NCBI GenBank assembly: GCA_018466975.1
Contig: CM031558.1
Location: 124,001-188,000, forward strand
Direction: 5' to 3'
DNA from: Sparassis latifolia
Lineage: Eukaryota > Basidiomycota > Agaricomycetes > Polyporales > Sparassidaceae
Length of the DNA stretch: 64,000 bases
Shown: positions 56,306-64,000 of the stretch, piece after piece
How positions within the stretch are numbered: position 1 is the stretch's first letter
Layout: every line of letters starts with the position of its first letter
Program-made: the position numbers and the translations under genes
The notes under the pieces: model-generated
Told to the model about the DNA's origin: nothing
Databases searched by the model: none
Seen by the model: the letters and a program-made list of their open reading frames with translations, nothing else

Positions 56306-56357
56306 AGGAACAAACATGTGCAAATAGCCCGTTTCCGTTGCGGGCATTGCCCACCCC
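56306..56357. repeat. Right terminal inverted repeat, 52 bp
   Basis: Inverted copy of 48900-48951, ending TGCGGGCATTGCCCACCCCC. It is followed directly by the 9-bp duplication AATCTCTAT. Confidence 0.88.
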
Positions 56358-57130
56358 CAATCTCTATATTTTCAGTCATCCCATGTCGTATCATTTGTAT
56401 TTCCTGGTAAGTTTTCTGGTACGATGGATTTTCAATTGATCAAGTCCGTCTTGGAGTCATCGCTAATATTCGTGTGCCAGTGTTCGTCTGTCTGTCGATA
56501 ATCAATACACCCATCTTGGCCACCTTGCGCATTGTCAGATGTGATGCTCGTTGATTTTAGTTTGGCTAGGTAACCTGCGCGCAATTGTCCGATGTTCAGC
56601 CATTTCCCACAGGTAGAGCGCGTGCGGATCCTAACGCTCTTCTACCACTTTCTGCTTGACCACGAAGTTCCATTGACCACAGGATTCTACGAGGACGTTC
56701 ACAGAATGCATCACACGACGCCATGGATTAAGTGATATGGCTAATGGGCGGTCCCCATCCGAGCTTAGAGATGCAGATGCGCATGGAGACCCTGTTAGTA
56801 TCGTCGTATGGCCGTTCACTTGACCACCAGACTCCACATCCTTGAGCCTTTTCAGCCACGCATCTCCTTCATGCTGGCACCTCTTCTCTATCGGTGCTTC
56901 GCCTCCTCGCATACCTTCCTTACCCAGGGATCGTCCGTAATCGTGGAGGTGGCCAATGTTGACTTCACCTGGACCCCACGTGTTTCTTCTCGACTTCTCC
57001 GTGTAAGCAAAAGTAAAGGTTTAGACATATGATGCGCGGGCTATCCACAAATACTCTATCTCGATCCGAGGGACGTGGCGTCTCTCTGGGCTTCTCCAGT
57101 GTATTATACCCGTGCGTCAGACCGTCAGTC
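56358..57130. repeat. FunK1 upstream repeat, block C, distal part
   Basis: Continues the block interrupted at 48899: attttcagtcatc, attcgtgtgccagtg, ttgcgcattgtcagatg, tgcttgaccacgaa, catgctggcacctcttctc and tggccaatgtt all follow the order in block A (26250-26830). The match fades after about 57130. Confidence 0.7.
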
Positions 57131-58079
57131 GATCTTCCCGTGCTCACCCTCTCGGTTCCCGTCATAAATGTCCAACCATCGTCGTTCGACAGGCGCTCTT
57201 AAATCCCACTTTTCGATGCGACAGCTCACCGAGAACGTCCAGCCACCGCAGTCGGTGTCGCACACCGACGCCCACCTCAGCACACCGCCGAACTTGGAGC
57301 CGTCCAACAATCACACCACCCGATCGCATGGACCGACACGCACCCATACCCCTGTCCCACAGGACCCAGGGTGGATCGATCTTCGGCTCCCAGCACCACC
57401 CCATCTCCACCTCCCCATCTTGCCCTCCCATCTCCCCGGGCGCAGCTGCACATTCGCGTCAAAAAACCCCAGACCCCAGATGGTCATGATCATACAAGTC
57501 AAATTCGGTGGATCGACGATCTGCAATCATGTTGGAACTGCTACTTACACGCGTGTGTACGGTAGCTAATGATACAACGGGCTCGCGGGGCAGACGATAC
57601 GAGACGAGCCAGTCAGGAGCGACATAAACTCGAAAAGGGGGGAATTGGGGGATAAAGCATAGCGCCATTTAACCGTAACAAGACAGACATAGACAGCTAT
57701 CGCGACGGATTAGCAGCAGCGGAGGTATATGTACGATAAACACAGATATTAATGACAAGCGCAGACACGAAAGCAGGTGGGTGTACGTGGAGAGAAGTCG
57801 AAGCACATGGACACGGAACGAGGCGCGTGGCAGAGAGAACTCAGACAGAGAGCGTCCGGATTCATGATTAATGTCAAATGCCCATCCCTTTCTTCATCGC
57901 CCGGGCCCACGAGGCGGCGTACCGTGTATGTATTTATCGCCATCTCCGCCTTCACCTGAATTCCGTTCACTAGCGCTGATCGGTACGCCGACACAACCCA
58001 CCTGTGGCTGCTGTGGCTGCCGCTGTGGCGGATAGCCCTCCGCGCAGGGCAGCTCAATCCTCCGTTAACTCCGCGATGC
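57131..58079. other. Intergenic, no supported gene
   Basis: Overlapping Pro/Ser/His-rich frames on both strands near 57165-57570 shadow each other, and none has a family or splice partner. The right end is the presumed 3' UTR of the minus-strand fragment at 58080. Confidence 0.4.
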
Positions 58080-58560
58080 TCACCATGATACCATCGGCCT
58101 CCGCATCATCGCACCCGCCGAAGCGTGCCTCCTCTCTCTACCATTAACACCCTCGTCCTCCTCGTTCTCATCTTCCTCTCTCCCGTCGTCTCCCTCATTC
58201 TCTTCGTCGTCCCACCCCGCCGGACTAAGCAGCTCGCGCTTCGCCCGCATCGCCACCTGGTTCACCAACCCTTGCACGGGCGGGGCGCCCGCCCCAGCAC
58301 TCGCATTCCACCCGCTAGTATTGAATACTGACGAACTCGTGAGGGACGGCGGCCGGCCGGCGCCGTCATCTTCCGCTTGGGCACAAGGTTGAGTTTGATA
58401 TTAAGAACGTACCTATGTACTCTTGTTTCTTTCGGATGGGTATATTAGTTGAGATTAATTTTAGAGACTTTGCTTCATCTGCTCTATCATACTGGTCCAA
58501 GATGGTGTTACATGTTTGGATCTCATAAGAATTCTCCCATTTTCTGCGTCCTGCTCCCAA
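58080..58560 (-). CDS. 3' end of an unrecognised gene, probably 5'-truncated
   Basis: Two exons in phase (58413-58560 and 58080-58375) are separated by a 37-nt interval with GT-AG ends. They encode a mixed-charge helix (NTILDQYDRADEAKSLKLIS), then VQGLVNQVAMRAKRELLSPA and a very acidic stretch (DDEENEGDDGREEDENEEDE). The end is MMRRPMVSW and TGA. I do not recognise it. No start codon or earlier exon was found; 240 bp upstream lies a FunK1 relic on the opposite strand. The gene may therefore have lost its 5' part by rearrangement, or the intron is unusually short and the model partly wrong. Confidence 0.35.
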
Positions 58561-58800
58561 GCAGTACCATCACCCATCCACCGCAGCACCTCACCGCGCC
58601 TGAGATGCCCAAACCAGGAGAGGATCTTCAGGAAGACTTTCGTGACCGCGCCATTTCCATCACGTGGTATTACAAGGTTTAACACTCCGTGTTAGAAAGC
58701 ACTACCAAACTTTAGGCTCCGTCTAAATTGTCCGACCTCTCGAGGCGCGACTATTAGGAGGCAGTAAATTCTTTGAAGATGCACATGTACAGACACTATG

Positions 58801-59083
58801 TACCGGATGGTCGTGAAGGAGGTTTGCCGCACCTTGGACGATTTTGAGCGAGGTCCGGAGTCGCTGAAGCTGGTTTGGAACTGCTTCGAAGGTGAGTGCT
58901 TCGATATTCTTATGTGCATAAACTTACGAGCAGCATAGGTCACAGAGCTACGAACGGAAAATACTACATCGTGGCATCAGTGCAGACAACCTGCAAATAT
59001 TCGAATATTTAGAGGAGGACGGAAACGTTAGCATAAGCATTCTTAGTGATTGGGAACTTTCCAAACCATTGCAGGATGCAAAG
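58801..59083 (+). pseudogene. FunK1 relic with HRG instead of HRD
   Basis: Segment 58801-58891 reads YRMVVKEVCRTLDDFERGPE...LVWNCFEG, matching HYRLVEKEVCRPMSDFDSGE...LVWDCVQG in FunK1-A. After a GTGAGT...CATAG intron, 58939-59083 includes LHRGISADN and ILSDWELSKPL. The catalytic-loop Asp is Gly. The HRG frame is out of step with the frame entering from the intron, so an indel separates them. No N-terminal region or C-terminal exon was found. It is a decayed kinase fragment, not closely related to A/B/C blocks in its flanks. Confidence 0.65.
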
Positions 59084-60600
59084 GTGAAAATCTTCCTTTT
59101 CTGCTGCTGCTTCTGACGTGAGACCCGAGGTCGTCAGTCTTCCAGAGCTAATTCTCGGAGGAGGGTGTCATTTCGAAGTCAATGTCGTGATCGTCCTACT
59201 TACTGTTCTGCGGGTCTCATTCTTGGCAGAAGTGCAGCGGCATTCATCATGCCAAGCTACTCCCATTTTTTTCTGCGCAGGTGGGCCAGAACTGTTTGAC
59301 TAGCCCGCGATGGTATTGATATTAGTTGGCGAGTCCAGTCTTAGGTCATCGACTTCTGACTATGTTCGCTGGCTCAGACAACCAGCAAAACCGCTGCCCA
59401 AATTGTCTTCTTCTCGTGCACGTCTCGCAAAAATACGCTGGTCTACCTTCCACGCGTTCTTCAAGTGTTCTTCGTGATGTCACTGCTTGCAGTACGCTGC
59501 CGCCTCGTGAGAGATTGTGCTAGAGCTTGTGATCTAGGAGACGCCGCAAATTGCGTACAAACGCGTCGATATCCTCAACCTTTGAGCTACTAGACAGTGG
59601 TACGGCAATTTGCTCGTCCTCTGGTACGGTTATACTTCCTGTGCTGCAAAAAGTGACGGGCTCTTTGAACTGGCTAGCGGCGATCTACTACGGTCTCAGG
59701 CCCACACCTATAGCAGCGTGTTCTTTCCGGACTATTACAGTTGGAGTCTACGAGACCGCTGCGCAGACACTGTTTCCAGATATTTCTTGGGGAACTTTTT
59801 CGCAAGATGCTAGTCGACGACTGGTGACGTCATTGCCTGCAGGCTACCAGACTGCTGAACCGCGTGAGACATTTGATCCTAGCGACGATTGAATATTGAT
59901 GTTCTCGCCTACTGCGGTGATGGGAGTGTTGCTGTTGTCCATCAGCTCACTTTTCCAAGATGTTCGGTCGTCCGACTTCCTTTTGGCCAGCATCAAACCT
60001 CAATAGCTGCCGACTGAAGTTATGTTTCGCATTTTCTGGCCGTACTTCGAGACACGAGCAGCAAGTGTCTACCGATCTCATTTCTTTACCTGCCGTGAAT
60101 CTGGCGCAACACTTCGATAGTCGCCATCGCGGTAGCAGTGGGTATCAAAGCGCGTTCTCCTGACTTCTCTACTAGGTCTCTATCATTCTGGATGTGTGTC
60201 CACATCGACCGCGTGCTATGAAGACTTCATAGATATCGATGACGCTGGTCAGCAGACGGACGAGTTGACCTTCGAGATTGCTCAAGCCGACCTAATTGGG
60301 CTACTCTCAGTACGGTAGAGGTGAGCGTTGCCTCTGATGTGCTGAGATTGTCTAGAGTATACGTTTCTCACTTTCCCAGCTAGAGAACTACGCCTAACCG
60401 ACTGGGCATTTACCAGGATAGTCCGTACTCCGCGCTTTGTGGACAATCACGATCACGTGGTGTGTGCCACACGGAGGTTAAAAGCGCAAGCAAGTGGCTG
60501 CCTCTGTTCAATTTCTTCCACCACCACCACCACCACCACCACCACTACATTTTTACCACTACCACCACCACCATTCACTCCTCTATCAACAACATCAGCG
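59084..60600. other. No gene recognised
   Basis: A 113-codon plus frame (59551-59892) has no recognisable family. The rest is unassigned. The final part (60430-60600) is the likely promoter/5' UTR of FunK1-D and contains the CCA microsatellite. Confidence 0.35.
60520..60546. repeat. (CCA)n microsatellite
   Basis: About nine CCA triplets, followed by interrupted ccacta/ccacca units to about 60575. It lies 55-80 bp upstream of the FunK1-D ATG, so transcribed but untranslated is the simplest reading. Frames through it give artificial poly-His or poly-Pro. Confidence 0.8.
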
Positions 60601-63181
60601 ATGTCCAACTCCAGATCACACGCTCCCAGCCCGTCCACCTTACCCGCCGAAGCCGACCTCTCCTTGCCACCCACTCCCCATAGCGTCACCTCCGACTGGA
60701 CACCCTTGGCGGGAGAAGAGAACGCCGAGCCCGAAAATCCGCGTCGTTCAGACGACGACAACGAACTTCACGCGGAGAAGGCTGAGGGGTTCATCCTCGG
60801 GCCTTTGCCCGTCGCGGACTTCCTCGACTTCCTCCCTGCGAAGCACACGGCGCGGAGGCCGTCAACGGAGGGGGCATTCAACAATGTCGACGAGCCTGAT
60901 GTGGCTTCTCAGCTGGTGAGTGGCTCTGTTCGGCGGTGGGGCCCTGGTTGATGTTGACATACGATGTGGCCACAGTCGGCAGCCATCAGGGACCACGACC
61001 GTTGCCCAGGGTTCGAGTTCAAATACAATGTCCTGGACTCGACATCCATTAAGCCTGCCCTGGTTTGCGTCCCGAAGGACTCGATTGGGTCGGACAACGA
61101 AGCAACTGCGAAGTACGCAGCGGAGCTGTTCATAGACGTACAGAGCAGCGACCAGGGCGACTTCTTCCGCGATCCGAAGCCCTTCGCTGACCGCCAGCGA
61201 CACAAGTTCGTCCTGACGCCTCAGGACGCGGAGAAGACTAACCGGGTGAAGGCGCTGCAGGCGATGGGCCGAAACATCCGATGGGCCACCGATGCACTGA
61301 TGCACCAACACCGGGTGCACTATTTCTCGGTGTCGATCCACGGGCTGCGGGCGCGCCTGATGCGCTGGGACATGAGCGGGCTGATCGCATCGGAGTCGTT
61401 CAGCCTCCGGGAGAAGCCCGAAGTGCTGTGCGAGTTCTTGTGGAGGTTCGCGCATGCGTCCACGGTCGAGCGCGGATACGACCCGACGGTGGAGCGGGCG
61501 TCGAGCAGCGAGGAGTGTCTCTTCCGGCGGCTGGTTTCTTGCCACGTCCGGGAACAGCTAGACCTGAAGCTGGTGGACATTCCGGAGGAGGAGGTCAAGG
61601 TCGAGGTCCGCGAGGAGTACAAGGAGCAGTGCGCGCTTCTTGAAAAGACCGTGGGGCAGCATTACGAGGCCGGGCGCGTCGCGGCACTGACCATTTGTGC
61701 GGAGGACGGGAGCTTCAAGCGCTGTCTCGTGTCGAGGCCGATCGCTACGAACTTCTCGATGAGGAGGGGTGCGATGCGAGGATACTGGGCGGTGATGGAC
61801 GGCCGAGTTGTTTTCTTGAAGGATACATGGCGCCAGTACGTCTGTGAGCCCGAAGGCCGCATACTGAAGGAGCTGGAAGCGCACGGAGTGAAGAACATCC
61901 CCCATGTGGAACACGACGGAGATGTTCCCAAGGTGATGTACTGTGACGGCATGCTCACGCGGTTCTCGGCCATGGCGAACTTCGAGAGGACGACTCGGAG
62001 CAAGGCAGGCCAACAGCCGTGTGAGTATCTATTCGTCACGGTTTACCGAATCTGAGCTCGAACTCATTCATCTCTTCGTGCAGCTTTCCAATGCACCGAG
62101 ACGGACTTATACCGAGAGGCCGAATGGCTATGTCATGGCGGCGCTCGGATTGTGGTGCACCCGCGGGTCCACCACCGTCTGGTCCTCAAGGAAGTAGGCT
62201 TCCCACTTCAGACGCTGCGAGGCACGAAGGAGCTGCTCAACGCGACGCATGACGCCTTCCAAGGTAAGCCTATCACCAGCTTTTGAACGTTCTGTCGGCT
62301 GATACAGATTTCTCTGGCGACCTAGCGCTCATCGCTGCGCACGACAATGCGCGGAGGATCCATCGAGACATCAGCGCCGGCAACGTCATGTTTTATCGGA
62401 AGCCTTACGAAGATCATCGCACAGGTTATCTGATCGACTGGGAGCTCTCGTCGAAGGTACAGGAGGACGGACAGGCAACGGACAAGTACATCGTCGTACG
62501 CATCGCTCTCTTCGTTTCTCCCGTCCATGATTGCTAATCCCATCCCGACAGGGCACGCGCATATTCCTGTCACAGCGTCTCGAGGCGAGAAGCCAGCGGA
62601 GGCACATGTTACAGGACGACATGGAGGCACTCCTGTATGTCGTCGCGTACTGTGGCCTCCATTGGCTTCAGCATCCTGCGCATTCCAAGGACATGAGGCA
62701 AGTCGTTCAGGCCATGTTCCACAACCGCAGAGAGGTCCATGTCGGGGATGTACCTGAGGTAACGCACACCACATTCCAGACGATGGAGCCGGGCAAAGGC
62801 AAGCTGGACATCAAAGAGAACCAGACGTACATTGACCTCCCGAACTTCAACGCGGATCTCAAGGATTGGTTGTCACACTCGATGGACCTCAATCACCCGC
62901 GGGATCCCAATGAGGTGACACAGTGGGACACGCCCGAGCCGTGGAATGATTACTGGAAAGAGTTCTTGGAGCGTGAACTGCCGGAGGATGACAGGATCCG
63001 TAAGCAGGATAGTTCGTCGATGAGGCCCAAGTTCGCAGTGAAGGCAATCTGTCACCGTGCCGGGATCCATCCAAACAAACGGAAGGCACCGCAACGCCGA
63101 GGACCGACGGACGACGGACATGCAAATGATGCCCCAGGGAACGGCAGGCCAGTGAAACGCCTTAGGAGGACGGCGAGATAG
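60601..63181 (+). CDS. FunK1-type fungal protein kinase D
   Basis: Five exons (60601-60915, 60976-62020, 62084-62263, 62308-62495, 62552-63181) encode 785 residues. It is distinct from A-C: different intron positions, higher GC, and a Ser/Pro-rich N-terminus (MSNSRSHAPSPSTLPAEADL). FunK1 landmarks: GPLPVADFLDFLPAKH; RDHDRCPGFEFKYNV; HYFSVSIHGLRARLMRWDMS; LCEFLWRFAHAS; MRGYWAVMDGRVVFLKDTWR; HRDISAGN at 532-539 (Asp 534, Asn 539); IDWELSSK near 556-563; GTRIFLSQRL at 577; and MEALLYVVAYCGLHWLQH in the C-lobe. The basic tail ends GRPVKRLRRTAR. The donor of exon 4 (GTC before GTACGC) was chosen because it keeps phase into GTRIF. Probably an active kinase with unknown targets. Confidence 0.85.
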
Positions 63182-63534
63182 AGCGTGGCAAGACGCCGTC
63201 GTTCTACGACGCATTCAAATTCTTCCTGCCAATGGCTGGGTACGTGATGTGCACCTCGACTCACAGCATCGGCACATGGCTGGGCTATACTCTGCGGATG
63301 CAGATCAAGTGAGCTGTCAAACGGCACAGTACAAGCGGTTGCGCTGTACACCATCGTCCCGTCTGGTCCACACCACGAGCGTCGCCGTGCATGTCTTTCG
63401 CGTCCGGCACTCTTTTCCTCGAATGCGCCTCACCGATGGAGGCGGACAAGTCGACGACCTTTGAAGCACATCTTGGAAACGCAAGAATCTCCGAGTGGTG
63501 TAACGCAGTGGGGAAAGGTTTTACGCCACTGCGT
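63182..63534. other. 3' side of FunK1-D, no gene seen
   Basis: Follows the FunK1-D stop and leads into the minisatellite. No recognisable coding sequence. Confidence 0.45.
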
Positions 63535-63782
63535 TCTTTATACCCTCTAGCTTCTTTATACCCTCTGGCTTCTTTATACCCTCTAGCTTCTTTATACCCT
63601 CTAGCTTCTTTATACCCTCTGGCTTCTTTATACCCTCTGGCTTCTTTATACCCTCTAGCTTCTTTATACCCTCTAGCTTCTTTATACCCTCTGGCTTCTT
63701 TATACCCTCTGGCTTCTTTATACCCTCTAGCTTCTACCCTGTAGCTTCTTTATACCCTCTGGCTTCTTTATACCCTCTAGCC
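63535..63782. repeat. 18-bp minisatellite, about 13 full units
   Basis: Head-to-tail units TTCTTTATACCCTCTAGC with A or G at position 16 (tag versus tgg), plus one truncated unit (cttctaccctgtag near 63730). The near-identity implies recent amplification. One plus frame reads it as repeated A-S-L-Y-P-L, without a supported gene. There are no unique spacers, so it is not a CRISPR array. Confidence 0.9.
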
Positions 63783-64000
63783 TGTTTTTGTCTTGTATTT
63801 CTGTATGAGTCTTGTTATTGTCTCCTGTTCTCGGCATCTCTCTCATAGCCAAAGCTGGCCGCGCAAATGATATTTGAGAGACTCTAGTCGTACTCGACCA
63901 AACCACGTTGCTTTTGATCATGTCGGGAAAGCAAGGAAAGCAGATCGCTTTTGTGACCGACTGCGCCCAGGGTGCCTTACACTGAGGAGGGGATTGGAAG

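Larger units (their letters stand above)
48900..56357. mobile_element. Complete 7,458-bp TIR DNA transposon
   Basis: The ends are 52-bp terminal inverted repeats (48900-48951 and 56306-56357) starting GGGGGTGGGCAATGCCCGCA and differing at one base (TTTGTACA versus TTTGCACA). They are flanked by a 9-bp direct duplication AATCTCTAT (48891-48899 and 56358-56366). Block B shows the empty site with a single copy (GGAATCTCCATATTTG), so insertion into the block C repeat is demonstrated. One long gene on the minus strand (52703-55898) is the only candidate for the transposase. The 9-bp duplication and long G-rich TIRs resemble Mutator-type elements, but the encoded protein shows no motif I can assign to that group. 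Confidence 0.85.

Noticed and set aside
48900..56357. Assigning the 7.46-kb element to KDZ
   Set aside because: Its protein lacks the cysteine cluster and the KEMGPGSRRD-type motif seen in the real KDZ gene at 35-39 kb, and the TIRs share nothing with the TGATATATCA motifs.
60453..60919. Poly-Val, poly-His and poly-Pro frames on both strands
   Set aside because: They are read through the CCA microsatellite and shadow the true FunK1-D first exon at 60601.
63391..63744. Open frame with repeated ASLYPL peptide
   Set aside because: It is produced by the 18-bp minisatellite being a multiple of three; no start context, splice partner or family.
63535..63782. Possible CRISPR-like array
   Set aside because: The 18-bp units are directly head-to-tail without unique spacers, and the genome is eukaryotic. 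It is a minisatellite.

Overview
The window is nuclear DNA from a mushroom-forming basidiomycete (Agaricomycetes, perhaps Polyporales). The evidence is dense spliced genes with 45-75 nt GT-AG introns, several fungal-specific FunK1-type kinases, a KDZ-class transposase gene with a CxC2-type cysteine cluster, and F-box/leucine-rich paralogs. I see no rRNA, tRNA or CRISPR array.

Region 1 (1-12.5 kb) is gene-rich. It holds three F-box paralogs (one minus, two tandem plus) around three housekeeping genes: ATP synthase subunit g (ATP20), an SLM1-like F-BAR/PH protein and PHO88/SND3. All three F-box genes share one architecture: an 86-92 nt first exon, a 10-nt microexon and a long last exon. Region 2 (12.5-22.7 kb) has a small unknown protein and a minus-strand tandem family of about 200-aa unknown proteins (two full-length, at least three broken or partial), followed by duplicated relics.

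Region 3 (22.7-57.2 kb) is built from a roughly 4-kb block, a FunK1 kinase plus its upstream region, present three times (A, B, C) and broken up by mobile DNA. Between A and B lies a candidate KDZ composite element (about 27.1-39.6 kb). It contains a KDZ transposase gene with three in-frame stops, a 710-aa accessory protein gene, and a divergently transcribed gene ending in an RNase H1-type hybrid-binding domain. Block B carries a 778-bp insertion with an 8-bp target duplication. Block C is split by a complete 7,458-bp element with 52-bp terminal inverted repeats and a 9-bp target duplication; block B shows the matching empty site. The only long gene in that element is a 1,031-codon coiled-coil reading frame with three in-frame TGA codons.

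Region 4 (57.2-64 kb) has a gene fragment, a broken FunK1 relic, a divergent intact FunK1 gene (785 aa) and an 18-bp minisatellite. All seven premature stops in the three largest reconstructed genes of region 3 are TGA in arginine-compatible positions, the pattern expected from CGA-to-TGA deamination at CpG. Exon coordinates were worked out by hand from splice sites, reading phase and paralog comparison; no alignment or database search was run.
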